Source: CAWCUK01 sp963798775 (GTDB taxonomy: Bacteria; Bacteroidota; Ignavibacteria; Ignavibacteriales; Ignavibacteriaceae). Taken from it: a stretch of 64,000 bases of DNA. A program made the translations under genes and the position numbers. The stretch lies in assembly GCA_963798775.1 (NCBI GenBank), contig CAWCUK010000001.1, positions 1,736,001 through 1,800,000 on the forward strand, read 5' to 3'. Each line of letters begins with the position of its first letter. The first letter of the stretch is position 1. The notes beneath the pieces were generated by a model. It searched no databases. It saw only the letters and a list, made by a program, of their open reading frames with translations, and was not told where the DNA came from. Below, piece by piece: positions 33,341-42,498 of the stretch.

Positions 33341-35110
33341 TTAACCTTTATTCCGGAATAAGATGGTAAAATCTTTTTCTTTACCTGCTTTCCACCATTC
33401 TTCGGGTACAACTTTCCAATTATTCAATTCTGTAGGAGTAACAGTTTTTTGTTTTTCAATCCATTTCATTAAATAATAACGAAGATCTTTCTCGGTAGAA
33501 TTAATAACACGTTTTGCAATTTCATCTTTGGGAATTTTAGCGCCGGCAGTTAAATGGCCGCCTCCGCCGTTTCCACGGTAGGAATTCATAGCCACTTTAT
33601 AAGTTTTATTAAGATCAAAAGGAGTACCGTCGGCCATAGAAATAATTTTTATTTTTTCTCCTTCCGGTTTAGTTACATTAACTTCATAAATAATTCCCGC
33701 GGCTGATGAAAAATTATAATAACTTGATGAAAGCTGTGGTGTATTGTGTGAATATTCTATTTTACCGTCCGCGTCCGTTTTAAATTTTAGTAAATGATCA
33801 TTTTTACTTTTCATTTGATTAAACCATTTACCGTATGAAAATTCTAAATAATCTTTAATTTCCTTCCCGGTCATTTTCATTATGTAAAGAAGATTTTCAT
33901 ACTTGTAAAGATTAAACATATCGCGGACGTAAATTTTTCCTTTTTTAATTTCAGCGTTAAAAGAAAGAGGCGCGGCAAAGGAAACATCGGCTCCGGTTAT
34001 ATCAAGCTGTATTTTTTGAATTAAATCCACAAACGGTGAATCGCCAAAAATCGATTCCTTTGTGGAAATTGTTTTTGTAAAAGTGCCTATGGGTTTGGAA
34101 ACAAATTTTTTAGCGGCGTTAAATTGATCGGAAAACTTATCGATAAATTTTTGATCCGGCTGATAATTTTTTGTCTCAATAATCTCTCCGGAAATATCCT
34201 TTTTCCATTTATTTATTTTTTTATCAAAGTTCAATTTTATATTTGCCGCCGCAATGGTTTTTGCGGCATTTATAGTCCCTAAAATTAAAACATCTTTTCC
34301 ATCCGGGCCTTTTACCGAGAAATTCCATCCTTTATGATCGTGGCCGACAAAAATTATATCAAATCCTGGTACTTGTTCCGCTACAAGTTTAGAAGCATTT
34401 TCATTTTTCGGCATATCTTTAGTTTGGCCGTTATAATCATATTCTACTCCGGCATGAAATAAACCGACAAGCAAATCCGGATTTTCTTTTTCTTTAATAA
34501 TTTTAACCCATTTATTAGCCGATTTAATCATATCCTCAAATTCAATTCCGCTCCAAATTTTTTCCGGCAGCCAATTTGGAATAGCCGGAGTGATTAAACC
34601 GAGTACCGCGACTTTTACTCCATTTTTATTAATTATTGTATAAGGCTTGAAGTAAGGTTTTTTAGTTTTTATATCAACAGCGTTTGCCGCCATCCACGGG
34701 AAATTAAATTCTTTTGTTATTCTATCATAAACTTCATGTCCGGGTTCAATATCATGGTTACCGACAGTGCCGGCATCGTACTTCATAAAATTCATAACAT
34801 CGGCCAAAACATGCGCTGAATTAGTTTCTTCAAAATTATAATAATAAACAATCGGCTGTCCCTGCAGAATATCGCCATTATCCAAAAGAATGACAGACTG
34901 ATTTTTGTTTTGCCGCTGCTGTTCTGCATAAGTATAAACTTGCGCGAGAGATGAATTAAGAGGGCGGTCGTTTTTAAAATCGTAAGGAAAAATTGAACCA
35001 TGAACATCGCTGGTTTCTATAAGTTTTAAATTTACTGTTTGAGCATGAAGAATAGTAAAAGAGAAAAGCACTAATAAAATTGCCGCAGTTTTAATAGATA
35101 ATTTATTCAT
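33341..35110 (-). CDS. UshA-like 5'-nucleotidase/2',3'-cyclic phosphodiesterase, exported
   Basis: This 589-aa protein has a signal peptide (to LHAQ), an N-terminal metallophosphatase domain with ETSDVHGSIFPYDF, DNGDILQGQP, GNHDIEPG, LFHAGVEYD and GHDHKGWN (the two-metal site), and a C-terminal nucleotide-binding domain with VRDMFNLYKYENLLYIMKMT, NSYRGNGGGGHLTAG and the aromatic pair around the substrate. It hydrolyses nucleotides in the periplasm for nucleoside and phosphate recovery. Length is normal for the family. Confidence 0.93.
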   Translation of the reverse strand: MNKLSIKTAAILLVLFSFTILHAQTVNLKLIETSDVHGSIFPYDFKNDRPLNSSLAQVYTYAEQQRQNKNQSVILLDNGDILQGQPIVYYYNFEETNSAHVLADVMNFMKYDAGTVGNHDIEPGHEVYDRITKEFNFPWMAANAVDIKTKKPYFKPYTIINKNGVKVAVLGLITPAIPNWLPEKIWSGIEFEDMIKSANKWVKIIKEKENPDLLVGLFHAGVEYDYNGQTKDMPKNENASKLVAEQVPGFDIIFVGHDHKGWNFSVKGPDGKDVLILGTINAAKTIAAANIKLNFDKKINKWKKDISGEIIETKNYQPDQKFIDKFSDQFNAAKKFVSKPIGTFTKTISTKESIFGDSPFVDLIQKIQLDITGADVSFAAPLSFNAEIKKGKIYVRDMFNLYKYENLLYIMKMTGKEIKDYLEFSYGKWFNQMKSKNDHLLKFKTDADGKIEYSHNTPQLSSSYYNFSSAAGIIYEVNVTKPEGEKIKIISMADGTPFDLNKTYKVAMNSYRGNGGGGHLTAGAKIPKDEIAKRVINSTEKDLRYYLMKWIEKQKTVTPTELNNWKVVPEEWWKAGKEKDFTILFRNKG

Positions 35111-35285
35111 AGTAAACCCGAATTTGTATAATTTTCAAATTTGGTTTCAAAGATAAGGAAAAATATTAAATTGGTGTGCCAAAATTTTCTGTTTGTTTTG
35201 TAAAACAAAGAAAGAAACATCTTCATTTATTACAGAGTACAACTATGAAATAAAGATAATTTTAATATTGATTTGTTGTTATAAA

Positions 35286-35293
35286 TAGCTTTG
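35286..35293 (+). promoter_or_regulatory. Candidate -7 element TAGCTTTG
   Basis: Matches TAnnTTTG, 39 nt before the msrB start, the same distance as the element at 13411. A TTG lies about 15 nt upstream, a spacing shorter than usual. Confidence 0.35.
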
Positions 35294-35324
35294 CTGAAGT
35301 TAAGGCTTAATTAAAAATAAAAAA

Positions 35325-35876
35325 ATGAAAATAGTATTTATATTTCTCATTTTGTCAACAGCTTTTTTTAATGTTAGTTGTCAGAATAAATTAGATGAGA
35401 AGGCGGGAGAGAAGAAAGATATGAGTGAAACATTACATCCGGATAATCCTTATTATTCAAGAACGGACACAAGTAAGCTTGATTTACCCGATTCAGTGTG
35501 GGAAAAAGTTTTACCGCCCGAAGTTTATGAAGTCGCGCGTGAAAAAACCACGGAAAGAGCTTATGCCGGGAAATATATTAATTCAACAGGCAAAGGAACC
35601 TATTACTGCGCTGCCTGCGGTAATGCCTTATTTCGTTCCACCGCATGGTTTCAGAGCAGCTGCGGCTGGCCCAGTTTTTTTGAAACGATGCGAGAAAATA
35701 GTGTTATTTACAAACGCGATACTTCATACGGGATGATTCGTACCGAAGTCTTATGCGGGAGATGCGGAGCGCATCTCGGCCATATTTTTGATGACGGCCC
35801 GCCTCCCACAGGCAAGCGCTTTTGTATGAATTCTGTTGTTTTGGATTTTGTGCCGGAAAATTCGGGCGGTATATAA
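35325..35876 (+). CDS. msrB: Peptide-methionine (R)-S-oxide reductase, lipoprotein
   Basis: This 183-aa MsrB has a lipoprotein signal (FFNVSCQNK, Cys about residue 19). The domain has YYCAACGNALF and CGRCGAHLGHIF (four zinc Cys), SSCGWPSFFE, and the catalytic Cys in KRFCMNSVVLDF (usual RYCxN). It reduces methionine-R-sulfoxide; together with the exported MsrA at 22210 it covers both diastereomers outside the cytoplasm. The start follows AATAAAAA with a weak ribosome binding site. Confidence 0.95.
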   Translation: MKIVFIFLILSTAFFNVSCQNKLDEKAGEKKDMSETLHPDNPYYSRTDTSKLDLPDSVWEKVLPPEVYEVAREKTTERAYAGKYINSTGKGTYYCAACGNALFRSTAWFQSSCGWPSFFETMRENSVIYKRDTSYGMIRTEVLCGRCGAHLGHIFDDGPPPTGKRFCMNSVVLDFVPENSGGI

Positions 35877-36050
35877 GAATGTAATAATAATAAACTCTTT
35901 TTGTTTTCTGTCTCAGCCATTCATGAAATTTTCCGATTCATCTAATCTAAACGAAAAATCCGTTACAACTCTTTAAAAACGAAAAGCGGTTTTGCCATTT
36001 TGAAAAGAATGACAGAACCGCTGAATCGGGTAAATTTTATTTTATCTAAA

Positions 36051-37418
36051 TTATTCTACCGGATGAAGATTTAATTCCTTCAAACCGGAATGAAGTTCCG
36101 TTTCCGAAAGAAAATGATCTTGTAATTTTCCGCTGAAATAGGCTTCATAAGCAGACATATCGAAGAAACCGTGTCCGCTTAAATTAAATAAAATTGTTTT
36201 TTCCGTTCCTTCTTCTTTTGCTTTTTGTGCTTCTTTAAAAACAGCGGCAATAGCATGTGTGGCTTCCGGTGCAGGTATAATTCCTTCCGAACGCGCGAAT
36301 TTTACCCCGGCGTCAAAACATTCCAACTGCTGTACGGTTTGCGCTTCAATAATTTTGTCTTTTAAAAGCTGACTTACAATCGCGCCCGCGCCGTGATACC
36401 TTAGTCCTCCGGCATGAATAGGAGCCGGAACAAATGTATGTCCTAAAGTATACATAGGCAAAAGCGGAGTTAAACCTACAGAGTCGCCGAAATCATACCT
36501 GAATTCACCTTTTGTCAATTTTGGGCATGAAGCAGGTTCAATAGCAATACAGCGAATTTTTTTCCCTTCCTGCAGGTTGTAACGCAAAAAAGGAAAGGTA
36601 ACGCCGGCAAAATTAGAACCGCCGCCGAAAGGCGCGATAATTATATCGGGAAAATCACCTACCATATCGAATTGTTTAATTGCTTCTTGTCCGATTATAG
36701 TCTGATGCATTAATACATGATTTAATACACTGCCGAGAGAATATTTTGTATCTTCACGGCTCGCGGCTCTTTCCACAGCTTCTGAAATAGCTATTCCCAA
36801 ACTGCCTGGAGAATCCGGATATTCGGCTAATATTTTCCTTCCCGCTTCCGTTTTATCAGTAGGTGAAGCAAAAACATTGGCGCCCCAGGTATTCATCATT
36901 AATTTCCGGTAAGGCTTTTGTTCATAGCTTATTTTTACCATAAAAACCTCAAGCTCAATACCGAAATGCTGACAAGCGTAACTTAACGCGCTGCCCCATT
37001 GGCCCGCGCCGGTTTCCGTTGTTAATTTTTTAATACCTTCTTCTTTATTATAATATGCTTGGGCAACCGCGGTATTTGGTTTATGAGAACCAGCAGGGCT
37101 AACGCCTTCATATTTATAATAAATTTTCGCGGGAGTGTCTAAAAGTTTTTCCAAATTATAAGCTCGGTAAAGAGGACTTGGCCGCCACTGTTTATATATA
37201 TCCTGAACTTCTTCGGGAATATCTATCCATCTTTCCTTTGTTACTTCTTGCCTGATTAATTCCATAGGAAAAAGTGGTGCAAGGTCTTCGGGTTGTATGG
37301 GCTGCTTCGTTCCGGGGTGAAGCGGGGGCAGCAGTGGATTCGGCATATCGGCTTGAATATTATACCACCGGCCGGGCATTTCATTTTCTGGAAGAATAAT
37401 TTTTCTGATTTTGCTCAT
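36051..37418 (-). CDS. trpB: TrpB2-type tryptophan synthase beta chain
   Basis: This 455-aa protein is longer than TrpB1 and has the TrpB2 features: an N-terminal extension with WRPSPLYRA, then YYKYEGVSPAGSHKPNTAVAQA (landmark GSHKPNTA, the Lys holding pyridoxal phosphate), ETGAGQWGSALSYAC, APFGGGSNFAGVTFPF for cofactor phosphate binding, and FNLSGHGFFDM at the C-terminus. It condenses indole with serine, or acts as a salvage serine deaminase/indole scavenger; TrpB2 often lacks a TrpA partner. No trp gene is adjacent. Confidence 0.93.
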   Translation of the reverse strand: MSKIRKIILPENEMPGRWYNIQADMPNPLLPPLHPGTKQPIQPEDLAPLFPMELIRQEVTKERWIDIPEEVQDIYKQWRPSPLYRAYNLEKLLDTPAKIYYKYEGVSPAGSHKPNTAVAQAYYNKEEGIKKLTTETGAGQWGSALSYACQHFGIELEVFMVKISYEQKPYRKLMMNTWGANVFASPTDKTEAGRKILAEYPDSPGSLGIAISEAVERAASREDTKYSLGSVLNHVLMHQTIIGQEAIKQFDMVGDFPDIIIAPFGGGSNFAGVTFPFLRYNLQEGKKIRCIAIEPASCPKLTKGEFRYDFGDSVGLTPLLPMYTLGHTFVPAPIHAGGLRYHGAGAIVSQLLKDKIIEAQTVQQLECFDAGVKFARSEGIIPAPEATHAIAAVFKEAQKAKEEGTEKTILFNLSGHGFFDMSAYEAYFSGKLQDHFLSETELHSGLKELNLHPVE

Positions 37419-37685
37419 CCTTTTTACTTCTCTTAAATGTTATTGATTTAGTTAATTAGTCTCATCAATAATAAAAATAAAATATTTTATTTCTACGCAA
37501 CTTGCAAGAAAGAAGAAATAAAATTTGAAAAAGAGGTAATTACTTTCAAAGCAAGGGGAACTTCTGCCGGACAAAGAATAATTTAAAGGTATGAACGTTT
37601 TTGTTGTTAATTGCGATTTTAAATGCGAAATTGAAATAAAGCAGTCTTCCATTTCTTTATTAATAATAATTTCGGGAGGTGTTTA

Positions 37686-38159
37686 ATGGTACGCAATATT
37701 ATCGGTGTGATTGTAGGTTATATTTCAATGTTCATATTGGTCTTTATCTTATTTACCATTCTTTATCTTTTATTAGGAGTTGAGGGTTCTTTTGAAGCCG
37801 GTTCATTCCGAGTAAGCGCCGCATGGATTCTAATTAGCATTTTGCTAAATTTTATAGCTGCCGTTGCCGGGGGATATATTTGTATGGCAATAGCAAAAAA
37901 TAAAACGGCTGCTTATTTTCTGGCCGGCATTGTTTTGATACTTGGTTTAATTATGGCAATACCGTATTTGGGGGGATATGCGGAAACCGCCAACATAGTT
38001 AGAGAAAGCGGATTATCAAATATGGAAGCAATGCAGCAGGCAAAACAGCCAGATTTTATTCTTTTACTAACTCCGGTAATCGGTGCAATCGGAGTTATTG
38101 CCGGATTACGCTTAAAAAAGGGGAAACAAATTCCAAAGATAAAAGAACAGACAGTTTAA
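37686..38159 (+). CDS. Hypothetical four-helix membrane protein
   Basis: This 157-aa protein has four hydrophobic helices, with Gly-rich AAVAGGYICMAIA and IAGLRLKKGK at the C-terminus, and CGGGAGG-like GGGAGG before the ATG. It resembles generic small membrane proteins seen in Bacteroidota; no defined family is recognised. The pair of a leading helix VGYISMFILVFILFTILYLL and a soluble loop EGSFEAGSF is the only distinctive part. Confidence 0.55.
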   Translation: MVRNIIGVIVGYISMFILVFILFTILYLLLGVEGSFEAGSFRVSAAWILISILLNFIAAVAGGYICMAIAKNKTAAYFLAGIVLILGLIMAIPYLGGYAETANIVRESGLSNMEAMQQAKQPDFILLLTPVIGAIGVIAGLRLKKGKQIPKIKEQTV

Positions 38160-38186
38160 TTTTAATGTTTCGATTACCGATAGAAT

Positions 38187-38304
38187 AAAAGAAGCTGCCT
38201 CAGAACTTAGATCCGGATCAATCCCGGAATCTAAATTATTGAAATCCATATAAAAAGGATGGTGAAACAAATACAGCATCACAAATAGTTTTGAGACAGC
38301 CTTT
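38187..38304. repeat. Imperfect palindromic intergenic element, copy 2
   Basis: AAAAGAAGCTGCCTCAGAAC near 38187 mirrors AGTTTTGAGACAGCCTTT (38287-38304), whose complement is AAAGGCTGTCTCAAAACT. The right arm matches the consensus of copy 1 at 23581. It separates the convergent gene ends at 38159 and 38328. Confidence 0.5.
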
Positions 38305-38327
38305 ACCTATTTTCAAAGAAAAACATT

Positions 38328-40421
38328 TTATGCTTCTACCAAAAATTCTTTATGCTGATTGGTAAAATTATTCTTCTTGTTAAAATATTTCTCTTTCTTA
38401 TTTTCAACCTTAAATTGAACCACTAATGAATGCAGTCGTTCTGTAAGTTGATTAAGATCTTCCGCGGCTCTTGCTATTTGCTGAGTACTCGCAGCAGATT
38501 CTTCCGTTACACTGCTTATTCCCTCAATATTTTTACTTATTTGTTCGGCCGTTGCGGTTTGCTCCTCGCTTGCGGAGGCTACAAAATTAATAACATCTAA
38601 AACATTATTTGTGGAAGCAATAATTTTATTTAATGATTCTTCCGATTTTTCGGCTAAAATTTTACCTTGCTCAACTTCTTTATTTCCTGTTTCTATTGAA
38701 CTTACGGCTTCACCGGTTTCACTTTGAATTTGTTTAATCATAACGGCAATTTCTTTTGTCGCTTTTGTAGTTCGTTCAGCAAGTTTTCTCACTTCATCGG
38801 CAACAACCGCAAAACCGCGTCCTTGTTCTCCGGCGCGAGCGGCTTCAATTGCAGCGTTTAACGCAAGCAAGTTTGTCTGGTCCGCTATATCATCGATTAC
38901 TTGAATTATTTCTCCGATTTCATTACTGCTAGCGCCAAGTTTTTTAATTGTATCGGAAGAATGCTGAACTACATTAGCTATCCTAACCATTCCGTTAATA
39001 GTATTTTTTACTATTACACCGCCTTCATTCGCGACTTGTCCGGCATTCTTGGCATTCTCGGCTGCAAGACCGGCATTTTGGGCTGTTTCTAAAATAGTTT
39101 TAGTCATTTGTTCAACCGCCGAAGCTACTTCAGCGGTTTGAGAACTTTGTTCTTGCGCGCCGGCAGCCATTTCTTCTGTACTGGCTGAAATCTGATTTGT
39201 AGCGCTGGAAGTTGCCTGAACAGCGTCGGTTATATCATTTACAATATTTTCTAAGGATTCACCTAAATTATTTATTGACGTTTTTAAAATTTGATGATCA
39301 CCTTTATAATTTTTATTTATTCTAACAGTAAGATCTCCTTTTGCCATTTCGGAAATAACTTTTGTACTTTCTTCTATCGGTTTTATAATTTCATCAATGC
39401 TTGTGTTTATGCCATTAATCAATTCTTTATATCCGCCTTTAAAATTTTCTAAATTTCCCCTGGTTTTTAAATTTCCCTCCCGGTAAGCTACGGTAAGAAC
39501 ATTTGTTTCATTAATTACATTTTTGATAGTTTCGCGTGTCGATTCAAAATTTTTCACGGTTAAACCGGTTGAATTTATTATTTCATCAATGCTGCTGCCG
39601 AGCTCGCCGATTTCATCTTTTGTATTAAGATCTAAGGGAGTAAGATTATACTCAATATTTGAATTTAATTCTCCCTCGGCCAAAGAGTTTATTCCGAATG
39701 AAAGATTTTCAATTGCAACTTCTTGAAGCTGTTTAACTTTTGCTACAACAAGTTTAATTTTTTTACTAATATCTCGCGAAATAAAAATTCCTAATCCAAG
39801 TCCGATTCCGATTGCCCCGATAATTAATAAAATCATATATTCCTTAGTATCGGCGTAAAGAACATTACTTTCTTTATAATAAGTTTCCCCGGTTTCTTCC
39901 TTATGTTTTACAAGTTTGGCGAATAATGTATCGATTAAATCTGATTTTACTTTTCCTGTAGAACGCGCCAGTATTACAGATTCTTTCCTATCTAATAAAT
40001 CTTCTTTATTAGAAAGATTAATTACTTTAGAAACTACATCTTTATAATCATTCCATTCACTCTGAAAATTAGAAATTAATTTTTTCCCTTGATCAGTATT
40101 TATTAGAGGTTCCGCCTTAGCAATATTCCGCAATAAGCTATTTTCAAATTCCCGCATTCTCTCTTGGTAATGATTTCGTTCATCGGGTGTTGAAGAGAGA
40201 AGATAATTATTAAGTGATCTGCCGTAGCCGACGATATCTACATTCGCGTCCTTTATATAAGCTATCCCTAAAGTTTCATTTTCATATAAGTCCTCGACAA
40301 TATTATTCATCATGCTCATGTTTGTTAGACCTTCATAACCCACAATAGCGGTAATAATAGATAATAATAAGAAAGCCCCGATAAGTTTTGTCCCCAATTT
40401 TAAATTATAAAACCACTTCAT
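38328..40421 (-). CDS. Methyl-accepting chemotaxis protein
   Basis: This 697-aa receptor has an N-terminal membrane helix, a periplasmic four-helix-bundle domain (about 35-190), a second membrane helix (MILLIIGAIGIGLGLGIFIS), HAMP-like segments (one around IKPIEESTKVISEMAKGDLTVRI) and the cytoplasmic signalling tip with ARAGEQGRGFAVVADEVRKL. Methylation helices flank it. It reports ligand binding to a CheA/CheW array not encoded in this window. The C-terminus has no CheR-tether pentapeptide that I can see. Confidence 0.95.
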   Translation of the reverse strand: MKWFYNLKLGTKLIGAFLLLSIITAIVGYEGLTNMSMMNNIVEDLYENETLGIAYIKDANVDIVGYGRSLNNYLLSSTPDERNHYQERMREFENSLLRNIAKAEPLINTDQGKKLISNFQSEWNDYKDVVSKVINLSNKEDLLDRKESVILARSTGKVKSDLIDTLFAKLVKHKEETGETYYKESNVLYADTKEYMILLIIGAIGIGLGLGIFISRDISKKIKLVVAKVKQLQEVAIENLSFGINSLAEGELNSNIEYNLTPLDLNTKDEIGELGSSIDEIINSTGLTVKNFESTRETIKNVINETNVLTVAYREGNLKTRGNLENFKGGYKELINGINTSIDEIIKPIEESTKVISEMAKGDLTVRINKNYKGDHQILKTSINNLGESLENIVNDITDAVQATSSATNQISASTEEMAAGAQEQSSQTAEVASAVEQMTKTILETAQNAGLAAENAKNAGQVANEGGVIVKNTINGMVRIANVVQHSSDTIKKLGASSNEIGEIIQVIDDIADQTNLLALNAAIEAARAGEQGRGFAVVADEVRKLAERTTKATKEIAVMIKQIQSETGEAVSSIETGNKEVEQGKILAEKSEESLNKIIASTNNVLDVINFVASASEEQTATAEQISKNIEGISSVTEESAASTQQIARAAEDLNQLTERLHSLVVQFKVENKKEKYFNKKNNFTNQHKEFLVEA

Positions 40422-40515
40422 TTTTTTTCTCCTAAGAATTATTTACAGTGATGAAAAAATCAGTCGGCATTTAAGAAAAGTATAATGGTTGTTATTCAAA
40501 ATCTTTTAGCTGCCA

Positions 40516-41610
40516 TTAAAGTTGAATATTATTATATAAAGGAAGCGAAAGGAATATTTTAGCGTACTCATTTTCTACACTTTCTATTGTAAACTTCCCT
40601 TTAATAATTTTTAGAACTTCCTTTATTAAGTATAAGCCGATACCATTAATTTCGTTTTGAAATTTATTCCCTTCGAACTGGGTGTTTCTGTTTATTGACT
40701 TAAGTTCTTCTTTAGAAAATCCTATACCGAAATTTAGAACCGAAAGCAAGTAGTAATTTCCGATCGGGCTGCCGGTAATTTCAACCGGTGAATTATTTTG
40801 TGAGAATTTGAACGCGTTATCAATTAATTCTGTAATAATATATTTGAGATATTTTTCGGGTATAAGCACTTTGGCGTTTGTAACATTTAATAACAAATCA
40901 TTTCTTCTTTTTCTTTTTTCAAAAATGCCGGTTAGGAAATTTTGCAAACAAACCTTTTCAATTTCAAAATAATTTTCTTTAGTATTTCTAAACTGATATA
41001 GTTCGTCTTTAATTAAATTTAGTTCCGCGATCATTAAAAATTTATCAATTCTATCTTTTAATTTTTCGCCGGCGCCGTTTATTTCTTTTAAAATGGAAAT
41101 AATTTCTTCAGCGTTAAGCTGTTCTAAATCTTCAATTAAATATTCAGAAAAACCTAAAATAGAAACCAAAGGAGTTCGGAGCTCGTGCGGAACATAATGC
41201 GCGATATTTTCTTTTAAAGTGGCTACTTGACTGTTTATATCTCTCTGTTTCGCGAGCCTTATTTTTATTGAAGATAAAAGATCATCGGCTTTAAAAGGTT
41301 TCGCAATAAAATCATCGGCGCCTAAATTCATTCCGCGTCTAATATCATCATTATCAAATCTCGCGGTTAAAAATATAAAAGGGATCCGATAACCTAATTT
41401 TTGTTCGTTTAATTTTTTTAGAAGCTCAATTCCGTTTAATTCAGGCATCATTATATCCGAAAGAATCAAATCGGGAACGGTATGTGTTAATAATTCTAAC
41501 GCTTCTTTTCCGTTAGATTTACAAATTGTCTTATAGCCTTCATTCGAAAGCAATTCCGCTATATTTTCACGAACATATTTCTCATCTTCAATAATGAGTA
41601 TAGTTTCCAT
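40516..41610 (-). CDS. Response regulator-histidine kinase hybrid (REC-HisKA-HATPase)
   Basis: This 364-aa protein has a receiver domain at 1-120 (IIEDEKYVREN, LILSDIMMPELNG with the phospho-Asp, FLTARF, DFIAKPF), then HisKA with HYVPHELRTPLVSILGF (His about residue 140) and an ATPase domain (ELIDNAFKFSQNNSP, NFGIGFSKEEL, NGIGLYLIKEVL). The last motif keeps the G-x-G-L box. Input therefore comes by phosphorylation of its own receiver. It follows the LytTR regulator by 124 nt, in the same direction. Confidence 0.9.
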   Translation of the reverse strand: METILIIEDEKYVRENIAELLSNEGYKTICKSNGKEALELLTHTVPDLILSDIMMPELNGIELLKKLNEQKLGYRIPFIFLTARFDNDDIRRGMNLGADDFIAKPFKADDLLSSIKIRLAKQRDINSQVATLKENIAHYVPHELRTPLVSILGFSEYLIEDLEQLNAEEIISILKEINGAGEKLKDRIDKFLMIAELNLIKDELYQFRNTKENYFEIEKVCLQNFLTGIFEKRKRRNDLLLNVTNAKVLIPEKYLKYIITELIDNAFKFSQNNSPVEITGSPIGNYYLLSVLNFGIGFSKEELKSINRNTQFEGNKFQNEINGIGLYLIKEVLKIIKGKFTIESVENEYAKIFLSLPLYNNIQL

Positions 41611-41734
41611 TTTCTATTAACCAATTTTAGTTCTTTGTTATAATCGAATTGAGTTTGGCTATATTAATGGCATTGTTGTAAAACAGCCGATATTTGGCGT
41701 GAAGTGTAAGAAATTAGGAGTAAGCGGTAAGTTT

Positions 41735-42490
41735 TTAAAAAATAGATTTCAATTTTTGTGTGTAATTTCTGCTGACGGTAAGTTCTTTGGGCCAATCTTT
41801 TATAAAAACTCTTAAAGAACGGTTAAACCATTTTTCCAGTTTTGTAACATAATCAATATTTATTATTGTACTTCTGTGTATCCTGATAAATTTATCTTCG
41901 GGTAAAATCTCTTCCCAATCTGAAAGCGATTTTCTTAGAAGTACGGAGGAATTATCATGTAAATGAAGTTTTGAATATTGATCTTCGGCGGAAATAAATT
42001 TAATGGTTAATATCTGTATAAGTTTGGTTTCATCTTTAACATTAACCAAAATTTTATCTTCATATGAATATCGTTTATCAGCTATTTTATCTTTATTGTA
42101 GTAATAATTTTTTATCTGCTCAGATTTTTTTAATCTAACTTTAACCGCGCGTAAAAGTTCTTTTGAACTGAAAGGTTTAAAAATATAATCATCGGCGCCC
42201 AATTCCATTCCCGATCTTAAATCGGATTTTTCTACTTTTGCCGTTAAAAAAATAAAAGGGACGGGGCGGAATAAATTATTTTCCCGAATTTTTTGCAAAA
42301 CTTCTAATCCGTTCATACGCGGCATTACTATATCGCAAATTATTAAATCCGGTTTTACTTCTTCAATTAAATTTATTCCTTCCAGCCCGTCTGAGGACTG
42401 AAAAGTTTTATAACCTTCTTCATCTAATAAAGTGGCTATATTATCGCGTACAATTTTATCATCTTCTATTACGATAATTTTTTTATCCAT
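41735..42490 (-). CDS. LytTR-type response regulator
   Basis: This 251-aa protein has a receiver domain (VIEDDKIVRDN, LIICDIVMPRMNG, FLTAKV, DYIFKPF) and a C-terminal LytTR DNA-binding domain (ISAEDQYSKLHLHD, KSLSDWEEILP, FIRIHRSTIINIDYVTKLE). LytTR regulators bind imperfect direct repeats with their beta-sheet. The gene begins 8 nt after the stop of the seven-PAS kinase, so the pair is one operon and very probably one phosphorelay. Confidence 0.93.
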   Translation of the reverse strand: MDKKIIVIEDDKIVRDNIATLLDEEGYKTFQSSDGLEGINLIEEVKPDLIICDIVMPRMNGLEVLQKIRENNLFRPVPFIFLTAKVEKSDLRSGMELGADDYIFKPFSSKELLRAVKVRLKKSEQIKNYYYNKDKIADKRYSYEDKILVNVKDETKLIQILTIKFISAEDQYSKLHLHDNSSVLLRKSLSDWEEILPEDKFIRIHRSTIINIDYVTKLEKWFNRSLRVFIKDWPKELTVSRNYTQKLKSIF

Positions 42491-42498
42491 TTTTCCCT

